Below are positions 22,250-40,130 of a DNA stretch of 64,000 nucleotides, in pieces. Position 1 is the stretch's first letter; each line of letters begins with the position of its first letter. The notes under the pieces were generated by a model. It had not been told where the DNA came from, ran no database searches, and saw nothing but the letters and a program-made list of their open reading frames with translations. Origin of the DNA: Palaemon carinicauda (lineage: Eukaryota > Arthropoda > Malacostraca > Decapoda > Palaemonidae); contig NC_090739.1 of the NCBI RefSeq assembly GCF_036898095.1, forward strand, positions 103,313,758-103,377,757, in the 5' to 3' direction. The position numbers and the translations under genes were made by a program.

Positions 22250-24221
22250 GAATATAGTCAACATAATTGATAGGCGTATCCCTCCTCATGGGCTAAGGTA
22301 CCAAGTAAAGGACAAACCGTGGTTCAATGATGATTGTAGACATGCTTATTTGGAGAAGCAGGAGGCCTATCATCTTTGGAAGGGTAACAGATCAGATTTG
22401 ACCTGGAATAACTATACTCAGCTTTGAGCTTTTGCTCAGAGAGTTTATGCCTCAACTGAAAAGGAGTACAATTTACCCATAAAAGAAACCCTTTCTGGTA
22501 CAACTCAGGAACATGGTGGTCTTCCCTTAAATCTGCACTCTTTGGTGTATATGCAACAGTTCCTCCTTTACTTAAACCAGATGGCTCAGTCACTCACTGT
22601 CCAAAGGAAAAGGCAACCCTTTTGGCTGATGTTTTTGACAGTAAACAGAGTAATGAAAAACTTGAACTTCCTCATTCATATTTTCCTGAGGCTAAACTAA
22701 CTAGTTTAGCTTTTCGATCTCGTGAAATTAAGGCTCTGTTGATGGACCTTGATGCTTTTGGAGGTGTAGACCCAAATGGTATTTTTCCATTGTTTTTTAT
22801 AAAGACAGCAGATTTCTTAGCTCCAAAGTTATCTGTTATTTTGCGCAAGTTAGCAAGAAGAGGAGCTTTTAGCACTTGTTGGAGAATTGGTAATGTTACT
22901 CCTCTATGTAAATGTGTTTGTGGTAGCTCAAATCCCACTGATTACCACCCAGTTTCCATAACTCTCATATTATCTACAGTTTTTGAGCTGCTTCTGGCAA
23001 AACGTCCTAATAGGTTTGCTGAAGGTAATCATCTATTCTCTAGTTTGCAATTTGGTTTTCGTAAAGGCCTTGGAGCATGTGATGCCCTTCTTACAATCTC
23101 CAATGCTGTACAGAAATCCCTTGATTGTGGTCAGGAAGTTCGTATGATTGGCCTTGATTTTAGTGCTGCCTTTGACCGTGTTAATCATGAGGCACTTGTT
23201 TTCAAACTGAAGCAGTTGGGAGTGGGTGGGTCATTTCTTAGCATTATTATTGATTTTTTAAGTATTAGATATCAAAGAGTTGTTGTTGATGGGCACCATA
23301 GTGAGTATAGGCATGTGATATCCGGTGTTCCACAGGGTAGTGTTCTTGGCCCATTACTTTTCGTACTATATACACAGGACTTGTGGTTTGGCCTAGAAAA
23401 CAAGCTTGTTGCATATGCAGATAATGCTACTCTCTTTGCATCAATTCCATCCCCTGAAAGTAAATCTGGGGTTGGTGAATCCCTTAATAGAGATTTAGCA
23501 AAAATTAGTGCATGGTGCAAATTGTGGGGTATGAATTTGAATCCTAACAAAACTTAAAGTATGATTGTAAGTAGGTCAAGGATGGTGGCTCCTCAACATC
23601 CGGATCTCAGTATTGATAATGTTTCTTTAAATTTGTATGACTCTTTTAAAATTTTAGGTGTGATTCTCGACAGCAGATTTTCTTTTGAGAAACACATTAG
23701 GTCTGTGTCTTCATCAATTGCACCAAAAATAGGCTTATTGAGAAAGTCTTACAAGATTTTTGGTGATCAGTGTATTCTGAAGAAGTGTTTTAATTCTTTC
23801 ATTCTACATTGTTTTGAGTATTGTTCTCCTGTCTGGTGTTCAGCTGCTGATTCTCATTTTAATTTGTTGGACAGAAACTTACGGTCTATTAAATTTCTTA
23901 TTCCTGATCTAGACATTAATCTCTGGCACTATCGTTCAATTAGTTCATTATGCATGTTGCATAAGATTTTTCATAACTGACCATCCTTTACATTCAGATC
24001 TCCCTGGACAATTCTATCCTGTTCGTAATACTAGGCATGCATTTAATTCTAATAGCCAGGCCTTCTCCATCACGAGGCTCAATACTACACAGTATTCTAG
24101 AAGTTTTATTCCACCTGTTACCAAGTTGTGGAATGATCTTCCTAATCAGGTAGTTGAATCAGTAGAACTTCAAAAGTTCAAAGTTGGAGCTAATGTTTTT
24201 ATGTTGGCCAGGCTGACATGA
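22250..24221 (+). pseudogene. LINE reverse transcriptase relic
   Basis: The linker (KPWFNDDCRHAYLEKQEAYH) meets a TGA at 22425-22427 and a frame change near 22515. RT is open from 22622 to 23557 (311 codons): FGFRKGLGACDALL (144-157), MIGLDFSAAFDRVNH with Asp179, and SGVPQGSVLGPLLF (234-247). The catalytic box reads YADN (265-268) where YADD is expected (GAT AAT), so the second metal-binding Asp is lost. A TAA at 23555-23557 interrupts the same frame, which resumes as SMIVSRS to 23980. After one more frameshift the C-terminus ends at 24219-24221 (MLARLT). This is an RNA-templated DNA polymerase in origin and inactive here. Confidence 0.88.
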
Positions 24222-24349
24222 GTCTTTTTATAGTTTATATATGACATATCTGTTTTGACGTTATTAATAGTTTATATAGGACATATTTGTTTTAACGTTG
24301 TTACTGTTTTAGAATGATTTATTGTTAACTTGTTCTCATCATTTATTTG

Positions 24350-24443
24350 TTTCCTTATTTCCTTTCATCACTGGGCTATTTTTCCCTATTGGAGCCCTTG
24401 GGCTTATAGCATCTTGCTTTTCCAACTATGGTTGCAGCTTGGC

Positions 24444-24510
<67 letters not shown>
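24350..24510 (+). repeat. shared LINE 3' tail and (TAA)n
   Basis: 'ctgggctatttttccctatt', 'ggagcccttgggctta' and 'ttgcttttccaacta' are the reverse complement of the sequence beside the ATT tracts at 1.7, 7.8 and 11.5 kb. The 3' end is (TAA)22 at 24444-24510. This shows that those microsatellites are LINE-type tails. Confidence 0.85.
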
Positions 24511-24512
<2 letters not shown>

Positions 24513-26635
24513 TAATTCCTTCAGGAATGATACCCCTCCCATTCATTGGCTCTCATCCTTCCTCACTCAGACTCAGATTCATTCTTGTCTTATCACACAG
24601 CTTCTGGATAAACTGTGCTCTTTGGGCATAGGTGAAGAAAATTCTGGAGAAGGATACACTGCAGACTGTACTAGATAATTCTCCTGGATTTTACAGTTAC
24701 CTATTCTTCATGGAGAATTCACTGGCTATTGGAGACCGGTAATCAATCTCTCCCCTTAAGAGAGTTTTTCCTGCAGACTTTTTTTCAAGATAAAAGGGCA
24801 AGCAATATGTGAGCAGCCATCAGGAGGAATGAATTTATGCTTTCTTTTAATGGGGAAGGTGCAGTACTTTTAGATTCCAATACATCAGTCCTACAGGAAG
24901 TACCTTCACTTTGTCTCGAGGGAAGGTATACCAGTTCAAAGTTCTTTACTTTGCACTGGCTACGTCACCACAACTTTTCATCTGAGTGTTCTCAGCAGTT
25001 TTAGCTTGTGCTAACGATATTGGCTTTAGTACACTTTGATACTGGTCTTCTTCTTGAAGGCATTTGCCTCAGCACCAAGACAGTCTTCTTATGTTCTGCT
25101 ACAATCTGGGGATTGTGGTAAATATAGATTAGTCCAGTCTCACGCCCAACCAGCGAATAGAGTACACAGGATTGCTGATACACATAGCAACAACATGAGT
25201 CTCCCCATCAGACAATATCATCAGCAAACTCAGGAAGGTATTGCAACTTCTTCTTACCCAGCAAGAATTACCGACTTGACAGTGGCAACAGCTGCTCAGA
25301 TTTACCTCATCTTTTTAGAAGCTTTTTACTCACGGTCTTCTCCAGCGATCTCTGCAGTGGTGTCAGATTAGACACTGGTCAGCTGCCAACAATACACCAC
25401 ACCTTCTTGTTCTAGTGGAGAAGATACAGGACGATCTACCGTTGAGATTGGAAGACAAGAACTTCATCAAGGGGGCTCTTCTGAAGTGTCCTCTAGAACC
25501 TCTGCTGTTCATAGACCCATAGAAGAAAGGAGGTGCACACATGAAGAACCATATCACCAGAGTTTGTTGGTTCGACAAAGAAAAGGTCCTGCACATCAAC
25601 CTGTTGAAGATGAAGGCAGCACTCGGTTACATTGATGAGCAACACATGACTTTAGTGGCTGAAAGCTACAAGTAAAGCAATAGTTTTTCACAGCTTTTCT
25701 ATGAGTTGACAAAGCAGGCTATCACATAGGTGTTCAATAATGCAGTGGAGAAGTATGTAAGACTCATTCCAGGCAAGAGGTTTGGAATTGCCCACAAGTT
25801 CAATTGCCAGAGAAAAGTCATAGGAACAGAATGGTCCATTCATCCATTGGTTGCAAGGAGTATTTGATTATGGAGATCCTTATTAAATAGAATGTTTGCC
25901 ACCCAGTTCAACAAAATGCTCCTGATCGTTTGTTCTTCAGTCCCTGATACATCATAGTCTCTAGTGGACACTTTTCATCATCCTGGGGATAACACCGAGA
26001 TCCATACCTTTCATCCATTCTGCATGATTTGTAGAGTAATCAACAGGGTCTGACTACTCTGAATATCAGAGTAAGTCTGGTGACTCCCAAATGGCGACAC
26101 ACCGAAGGGTACCGAGATCTGTGGATGCTCATAGTATAGGAACAAAGATAACTACCGCTGCAGCCCAACATGCTTTGCCAGCTCCACCTGCAGAGGTACT
26201 ATAACTTGGTTACATTTCAGTCACTTTATGGATGAAGATTATCTAGCATCTTCAAGCACTGCACAGAAGAAGTCTGGATTATCTATGTTGATGCTCTGCA
26301 CACGTCTACCAAACAAACTATGCTATCTAATACGATTAATGTTGTAAAGTGGTTATTTCTCTGGTCAGAGCCTTTCTTCACCTGATATATGATGTGCTCA
26401 TCTACTTTCGCCAGGAGAAGCTGCTTTCAGTCTCAGCAATGAAATAATATGACTCAGCCTTGAGCCAGGTCTTTAAACTAAAGAGCTGAGACCCTTCCTG
26501 TTACTGGGAGTTTTTTTCTTTATAATCACGAGGAGCTTCAAACACCCTGGTCTTCATAGGGAGCTCAAGCTACCTGCAGGGTACATCACCCACGTTCTCA
26601 GGCCCATCAAGAGGCCCACGTACTAATATTTGAGT
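24511..26635 (+). pseudogene. DIRS-like pol relic: RT, RNase H, start of tyrosine recombinase
   Basis: Collinear with the minus-strand DIRS copy at 60-63.3 kb. RT: 'LPFIGSHPSS' then LEKDTLQTVLDNSPGFY (24640-24690; compare LKKGALQEVLEGTPDFF), RPVINLSPLKR near 24735, and YQFKVLYFALATSPQLF near 24925-24975. RNase H: 'LEPLLFID' then KKGGAHMKNHI (25495-25555) and HINLLKMKAAL (25585-25625; compare HMNLLEMKAIF). Recombinase N-terminus: RQEKLLSVSAMK and SALSQVFKLKS (26410-26485), then LKLPAGYITHVLRPIKRPTY (26565-26625; compare VRLPPWNVVGVLGSIMRPPY). Many stops and shifts. The catalytic half of the recombinase is missing beyond 26635. Confidence 0.65.
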
Positions 26636-33838
<7,203 letters not shown>

Positions 33839-34730
33839 TCTATAGAGTCTATTGTGGACAATCCTGGTTTACAGTTTTTTTTCCAGATAAATCTGTTTTA
33901 GAAATATAATTTCGGTCACTTTATAGTATAAAGGTCTTACTTTAGTATTCAGGCATTTTTGGGGCCCTTTCTCTTTGAAAATGTATTGTACAGTTACCCT
34001 TATTTTTTCATTTTTTTCTGGGCAAAGATTGGCTACTTGGTAATGCCTTGATTTGCCAAGCTTTGCTGATTATATTCCTTAGTTCCAATTTGCTTAAAAC
34101 TTGTAGCATTCCTTGATCTGTAGAGTTATTTGAGGATTTTAGCCATGGATTGTGGAGAAATACAGGCTCTACGTGTTTTTGTTGAGATTATTTGTGGGGC
34201 TAATTAGTCTCTACAGTAATATTCGAATACTTTATCTATGGAGTTATTCGAGGTGTTTCTTGATTCAATATGCTATCCAGAGCATCTATTTTATTCACTG
34301 TTCCAGTTTTGAATATTTCCTCGTTTTCAGAATATTTCGGTACAATGCTCTGGTTTATTCAGGACACCACTTTGTCTATGGAGTTATTTGGACCTTATTC
34401 CTTGTTCATTCAATTATTCATGACCCATTTTGGTCTTGGAAGTAATTAAGGACACTTTCGTCTTTAGTGTCATTTAGAATACTTCTAGGGAGTTCTCTTA
34501 GGTACTCATTGGACAATGAAGTGATCTATAAGTTATTTGGAGCACTCTATTGCCTATGGAATTATTTAGAGAAATTCTTGTATCTGGAATAATATGCTCC
34601 ATCGGATTGGTTATTTCATGTCAACCATTATTTCGTTGTTTCTGTTCAAGTAATTCCTAGTTTCGTCTTTTTCAATCTTGCTTTCAAGAGTTCCAGACTT
34701 TTTGGCATTCTTTAGGCTCGAGAGTTATGT
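33839..34730 (+). repeat. degenerate dispersed motif 'tctatggagttatttgga'
   Basis: Variants occur at about 33840, 34114, 34234, 34374, 34523 and 34552 ('tctatagagtctattgtgga', 'tctgtagagttatttgagga', 'tctatggagttattcgagg', 'tctatggagttatttggac', 'tctataagttatttggagc', 'cctatggaattatttagag'). Spacing is irregular. It looks like a much-decayed minisatellite, with no protein evidence. Confidence 0.45.
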
Positions 34731-34940
34731 ACATACATACATATATATACCAAGGCACTTCCCCCAATTTTGGGGGGTAGCCGACATCAACAAAGAAACA
34801 AAAACAAAAAGGGGACCTCTACTCTCTACGTTCCTCCCAGCCTAACAAGGGACTCAACCGAGTTCAGCTGGTACTGCTAGGGTGTCACAGCCCACCCTCC
34901 CACATTATCCACCACAGATGAAGCTTCATAATGCTGAATC

Positions 34941-34993
34941 CCCTACTGCTGCTACCTCCGCGGTCATCTAAGGCATCGGAGGCAGCAGCAGGG
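34941..34993 (-). other. 3'UTR stem-loop of the RTE-like LINE
   Basis: 'ccctactgctgctacctcc' (34941-34959) can pair with 'ggaggcagcagcaggg' (34978-34993), leaving an 18-nt loop. The stem has one mismatch/wobble and a two-base bulge. It lies about 30 bp past the RT stop. LINE 3'UTR hairpins are often bound by their own RT; that role here is inference. Confidence 0.7.
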
Positions 34994-35021
34994 CCTACCG
35001 GAACTGCGTCACAATCGCTCG

Positions 35022-36557
35022 CTATTCATTCCTATTTCTAGCACGCTCTCTTGCCTCGCTCACATCTATCCTCCTATCACCCAGAGCTTCCTTCACTCCA
35101 TCCATCCACCCAAACCTCGGCCTTCCTCTCGTACTTCTCCCATCAACTCTTGCATTCATCACCTTCTTTAGCAGACAGCCATTTTCCATTCTCCCAACAT
35201 GGCCAAACCACCTCAACACATTCATATCCACTCTAGCTGCTAACTCATTTCTTACACCCGTTCTCACCCTCACCACTTCGTTCCTAACCCTATCTACTCG
35301 AGATACACCAGCCATACTCCTTAGACACTTCATCTCAAACACATTCAATTTCTGTCTCTCCATCACTTTCATTCCCCACAACTCCGATCCATACATCACA
35401 GTTGGTACAATCACTTTCTCATATAGAACTCTCTTTACATTCATGCCCAACCCTCTATTTTTTACTACTCCCTTAACTGCCCCCAACACTTTGCAACCTT
35501 CATTCACTCTCTGACATACATCTGCTTCCACTCCACCATTTGCTGCAACAACAGACCCCAAGTACTTAAACTGATCCACCTCCTCAAGTAACTCTCCATT
35601 CAACATGACATTCAACCTTGCACCACCTTCCCTTCTCGTACATCTCATAACCTTACTCTTACCCACATTAACTCTCAACTTCCTTCTCTCACACACCCTT
35701 CCAAATTCTGTCACTAATCGTCCAAGCTTCTCTTCTGTGTCTGCAACCAGTACAGTATCATCCGCAAACAACGACTGATTTACCTCCCATTCATGGTCAT
35801 TCTCGTCTATCAGTTTTAATCCTCGTCCAAGCACTCGAGCATTCACCTCTCTCACTCCATCAACATACAAGTTAAACAACCACCATGGGGGCGACATCAC
35901 ACATCCCTGTCTCAGCCCCACTCTCACCGGAAACCAATCACTCACTTCATTTTCTATCCTAACACATGCTTTACTACCTTTGTAGAAACTTTTCACTGCT
36001 TGCAACAACCTTCCACCAACTCCATATAACCTCATCACATTCCACATTGCTTCCCTATCAACTCTATCATACTCTTTCTCCAGATCCATAAACGCAACAT
36101 ACACCTCCTTACCTTTTGCTAAATATTTCTCGCATATCTGCCTAACTGTAAAAATCTGATTCATACAACCCCTACCTCTTCTAAAACCACCCTGTATTTC
36201 TAAGATTGCATTCTCTGTTTTATCCTTGATCCTATTAATCATTACTCTACCATACACTTTTCCAACTACGCTTAACAAACTAATACCTCTTGAATTACAA
36301 CACTCATGCACATCTCCCTTACCCTTATATAGTGGTACAATACATGCAAAAACCCAATCTACTGGTACCATTGACAACACAAAACACATATTAAACAATC
36401 TCACCAACCATTCAAGTACAGTCACACCCCCTTCCTTCAACATCTCAGCTCTCACACCATCCATACCAGATGCTTTTCCTACTCTCTTTTCATCTAGTGC
36501 TCTCCTCACTTCATCTATTGTAATCTCTCTCTCATTCTCATCTCCCATCACTGGCAC
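35022..36557 (-). CDS. LINE reverse transcriptase (RTE-like), 511 codons, uninterrupted
   Basis: An uninterrupted frame for an RNA-templated DNA polymerase that would copy LINE RNA at the nicked target. Visible: GKASGMDGVRAEML (27-40), LYKGKGDVHECCNSRGISLL (77-95), GGFRRGRGCMNQIF (123-136), FMDLEKEYDRVD (156-167, Asp158; an Ala-to-Glu change in the usual EKAYDRVD), VGLRQGCVMSP (213-223), catalytic FADD (264-267) and the C-terminal LRWFGHVGRM signature typical of RTE-like elements. The methionine is only the first after an upstream stop; the true polyprotein began much farther 5'. With no endonuclease the copy could not mobilise itself, but it is much less decayed than the window's other LINEs. 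Confidence 0.9.
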   Translation of the reverse strand: MPVMGDENEREITIDEVRRALDEKRVGKASGMDGVRAEMLKEGGVTVLEWLVRLFNMCFVLSMVPVDWVFACIVPLYKGKGDVHECCNSRGISLLSVVGKVYGRVMINRIKDKTENAILEIQGGFRRGRGCMNQIFTVRQICEKYLAKGKEVYVAFMDLEKEYDRVDREAMWNVMRLYGVGGRLLQAVKSFYKGSKACVRIENEVSDWFPVRVGLRQGCVMSPPWWLFNLYVDGVREVNARVLGRGLKLIDENDHEWEVNQSLFADDTVLVADTEEKLGRLVTEFGRVCERRKLRVNVGKSKVMRCTRREGGARLNVMLNGELLEEVDQFKYLGSVVAANGGVEADVCQRVNEGCKVLGAVKGVVKNRGLGMNVKRVLYEKVIVPTVMYGSELWGMKVMERQKLNVFEMKCLRSMAGVSRVDRVRNEVVRVRTGVRNELAARVDMNVLRWFGHVGRMENGCLLKKVMNARVDGRSTRGRPRFGWMDGVKEALGDRRIDVSEARERARNRNE

Positions 36558-36745
36558 CTCAACACCTGCAACAGCAATTATATCAGCCTCCCTATTATCC
36601 TCAACATTCAGTAAACTTTCAAAATATTCCGCTCATCTTTTCCTTGCCTCCTCTCCTTTTAACAACCTTCCATTTCCATCTTTCACTGTCTCTTCAATTC
36701 TTGAGCCAGCCTTCCTTACTCTCTTCACTTCTTTCCAAAATTAAT

Positions 36746-37139
36746 TGGTGGATCTAAGATTTATACATATTTCTAATAATTTTGATTTTATCTTTTGAGG
36801 AGGGTTATTTAAAAGAGAACTTCTGTTTCAATGGAATTCAAGGTATGTTGCTCACATGTAGCACCTTAAGTTTTGCTTCCTAAGCTATCTGTCAAACGAT
36901 CATAAAACTGATGAGAAATTTGCGTCTTTCCCTTTTGTGTCTTGAATAAGTAAATATTAAAAACATAATATTTTGTGAATTTTTTTCATATTGTTAAGGG
37001 AAACCCGTGTACAATGATTAACCTTTGTTTTCCTTTTATTAAAAAATGTATTCCCCTTTACAATTCTGTTCTTTATAAGGATGGAAACAAACTAAAATCC
37101 TTCTTTTGATTTATATGTTCAAGATAAAGAATAATAATG
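36746..37139. other. AT-rich sequence, nothing recognised
   Basis: No reading frame or repeat is supported between the LINE truncation point and the next minisatellite. Confidence 0.5.
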
Positions 37140-37375
37140 TTTTAATAATTCTTAAATGTTAGTAAAAATTCGTCGCAATATCATTTGTGTAAATTTTTTT
37201 TTTCAGTACTAGTCAAAGTTCGTCCTAATACCTTGTGTGAACAATTCCTTAATATTAGTCAAATTTCGTCCTATTATCATGCTTGAACAATTCTTAAATA
37301 TTAGACATATTTTGTTCTATTATCACGTGTGAATAATTCTTAAGTATTAGTCAAAATTCATACCATTACCTATCC
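37140..37375 (+). repeat. ~46-bp minisatellite, about five units
   Basis: 'aattcttaaatattag' followed by 'tcaaaattcgtcctattatc' variants begins near 37147, 37195 (poorly preserved), 37243, 37289 and 37334. Period about 46 bp, copies strongly diverged. Confidence 0.7.
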
Positions 37376-37413
37376 TCCCTTTGACATTTTGTATTACTTT
37401 GCAACAAATGGCG

Positions 37414-37416
<3 letters not shown>

Positions 37417-37487
<71 letters not shown>
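37417..37487. repeat. (CT)n microsatellite
   Basis: About 35 uninterrupted TC units. Confidence 0.97.
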
Positions 37488-37489
<2 letters not shown>

Positions 37490-37770
37490 GTTTCTTTATC
37501 GAGAAATTGAGGAACATAAAATGAAAAGTGAGTGAAGTAATGGAGAGTCTAGATAATTAAACACAATAGATCAAATGGTGGGAGATGAAATATAGGCCAA
37601 TGGACGTACATTGAACAGTATCATAATGAAACATCAGTTGTGAAATATAAAGGTATTTGGATTCAAGTTATTGAAAACCAAGATATGAAATGAAATATAT
37701 CTCCGTAGGGGCTTATTGCCATTTGTGTACCTCCAGTTGTCTATTGTAAGCATTGCTTAATTGTCTTGGC

Positions 37771-40130
37771 AACGTTCCTACTGACTCTAGCAGCACTTTC
37801 ACATTCCTTCTGACCCTACCTGCATTTACACTTACCTTCTAACCCTAGGTGCACTTACACGTTCCTTCTGAGCCTACCTGAACTTACATGTTCCTTCTTA
37901 TACTACCTGCACTTGCACGTTCCTTCTGACTCTAGCAGCACTTGTACATTCCTCCTGATCCTACCTGCATTTACACTTACCTTCTGACCCTACCTGCATT
38001 TACACTTACCTTCTAACCCTAGGTGCACTTACACGTTCCTTCTGAGCCTACCTGAACTTACATGTTCCTTCTTATCCTACCTGCACTTGCACGTTCCTTC
38101 TGACTCTAGCAGCACTTACACATTCCTTCTGACCCTACCTGCATTTACACCTACCTTCTGACCCTAGGTGCACTTACACGTTCCTTTTGAGCTTACCTGA
38201 ACTTACACGTTCCTTCTGATCTTAACCTGCACTTGCACGTTCCTTCTGACTCTAGCAGCACTTGGACATTCTTCCTGATCCTACCTGCATTTACACTTAC
38301 CTTCTGACCCTAGATGCACTTACACGTTCCTTCTGAGCCTACCTAAACTTACATGTTCCTTCTGATCCTACCTGCACTTGCGCGTTCCTTCTGACTCTAG
38401 CAGCACTTGGACATTCCTCCTGATCCTACCTGCATTTACACTTACCTTCTGACCCTAGATGCACTTACACGTTCCTTCTGAGCCTACCTAAACCTACATG
38501 TTCCTTCTGATCCTACCTGCACTTGCGCATTCCGTCTGACTCTAGCAGCACTTGGACATTCCTTCTGACCCTACCTGCATTTACACTTACCTTCTGACCC
38601 TAGATGCACTTACACGTTCCTTCTGAGCCTACCTAAACTTACATGTTCCTTCTGATCCTACCTGCACTTGCGCATTCCTTCTGACTCTAGCAGCACTTGG
38701 ACATTCCTTCTTACCCTACCTGCATTTACACCTACCTTCTGACCCTAGGTGCACTTACACGTTCCTTTTGAGCTTACCTGAACTTACACGTTCCTTCTGA
38801 TATTAACCTGCACTTGCACGTTCCTTCTGACTCTAGCAGCACTTGGACATTCTTCCTGATCCTACCTGCATTTGCACTTACCTTCTGACCCTAGATGCAC
38901 TTACACGTTCCTTCTGAGCCTACCTAAACTTACATGTTCCTTCTGATCCTACCTGCACTTGCACGTTCCTTCTGACTCTAGCAGCACTTGGACATTCCTT
39001 CTGACCCTACCTGCATTTACACTTACCTTCTGACCCTAGATGCACTTACACGTTCCTTCTGAGCCTACCTAAACTTACATGTTCCTTCTGATCGTACCTG
39101 CACTTGCACGTTCCTTCTGACTCTAGCAGCACTTGGACATTCCTTCTGACCCTACCTGCATTTACACTTACCTTCTGACCCTAGATGCACTTACACGTTC
39201 CTTCTGAGCCTACCTAAACTTACATGTTCCTTCTGATCCTACCTGCACTTGCACATTCCTTCTGACTCTAGCAGCACTTGGACATTCCTCCTGATCCTAC
39301 CTGCATTTACACTTACCTTCTGACCCTAGATGCACTTACACGTTCCTTCTGAGCCTACCTAAACTTACATGTTCCTTCTGATCCTACCTGCACTTGCACG
39401 TTCCTTCTGACTCTAGCAGCACTTGGACATTCCTTCTTACCCTACCTGCATTTACACTTACCTTCTGACCCTAGATGCACTTACACGTTCCTTCTGAGCC
39501 TACCTAAACTTACATGTTCCTTCTGATCCTACCTGCACTTAAGCGTTCCTTCTGACTCTAGCAGCACTTGGACATTCCTCCTGATCCTACCTGCATTTAC
39601 ACTTACCTTCTGACCCTAGATGCACTTACACGTTCCTTCTGAGCCTACCTAAACCTACATGTTCCTTCTGATCCTACCTGCACTTGCGCATTCCTTCTGA
39701 CTCTAGCAGCACTTGGGCATTCCTTCTTACCCTACCTGCATTTACACCTACCTTCTGACCCTAGGTGCACTTGCACGTTCCTTTTGAGCCTACCTGAACT
39801 TAAACGTTCCTTCTGATCCTACCTGCACTTGCACGTTCCTTCTGACTCTAGCAGCACTTGGACATTCCTTCTTACCCTACCTGCATTTACACTTACCTTG
39901 TGACCCTAGATGCACTTACACGTTCCTTCTGAGCCTACCTGAACTTACATGCTCCTTCTGATCTTACCTGCACTTGCGCGTTCCTTCTGATTCTAGCAGC
40001 ACTTGGACATTCCTTCTTACCCTACCTGTATTTACACTTACCTTGTGACCCTAGATGCACTTACACATTCCGTTTAAGCCTACCTGAACTTACACGTTCC
40101 TTTTGATCCTAACTGCGCTTGCACGTTCCT
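37771..40130 (+). repeat. 29-bp minisatellite in 145-bp higher-order units
   Basis: Five 29-bp monomers form the unit, recognisable by 'gactctagcagcactt', 'gatcctacctgcattt', 'gaccctagatgcactt', 'gagcctacctaaactt' and 'gatcctacctgcactt', each followed by '..c..ttcc'. The first marker occurs at 37783, 37928, 38102, 38248, 38393, 38538, 38683, 38829, 38974, 39119, 39264, 39409, 39554, 39699, 39844 and 39989 (as 'gattctag'). Steps are 145 bp except one of 174 (6 x 29) and two of 146. Sequence differs more between monomer types than between copies of one type. Not coding: 29 and 145 are not multiples of three. Confidence 0.95.

Larger units (their letters stand above)
21497..24510 (+). mobile_element. 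decayed APE-type LINE (Jockey/I-like) with (TAA)n tail
   Basis: A 5'-truncated non-LTR retrotransposon: apurinic-type endonuclease (about 21500-22245), linker, RT (22622-23980), C-terminal region ending at a stop at 24219-24221, about 130 bp of 3'UTR, the shared tail at 24350-24443, and 22 TAA units to 24510. It is broken by at least four frameshifts and two internal stops. Upstream is DIRS gag and downstream is DIRS RT, so it inserted between those two parts. The clade is uncertain: the TAA tail suggests I-like, while the C-terminus (RSFIPPVTKLWNDLP) resembles Jockey/CR1/L2 elements. Confidence 0.85.
34727..36745 (-). mobile_element. 5'-truncated RTE-like LINE
   Basis: On the minus strand the element starts abruptly at about 36745 in the endonuclease-RT linker (KEVKRVRKAGSRIEETVKD), runs through the 511-codon RT frame and a ~290-bp 3'UTR, and ends in a short TATG/TGTA simple repeat ('tatatatgtatgtatgta' in the element sense, about 34729-34748). 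RTE-type elements commonly end in short tandem repeats rather than poly-A. An in-frame TGA near 36630 (where a Trp codon of an RW-EYF motif is expected) separates the linker from the RT frame. No endonuclease is present. Confidence 0.85.

Noticed and set aside
24322..24678. 118-codon frame with a polyasparagine run (and polyisoleucine in another frame)
   Set aside because: Translation of the LINE (TAA)n tail.
36226..36744. 172-codon plus-strand frame
   Set aside because: It is antisense to the RTE-like RT region and reflects its codon use (Ser/Thr/Pro/Leu-rich shadow).
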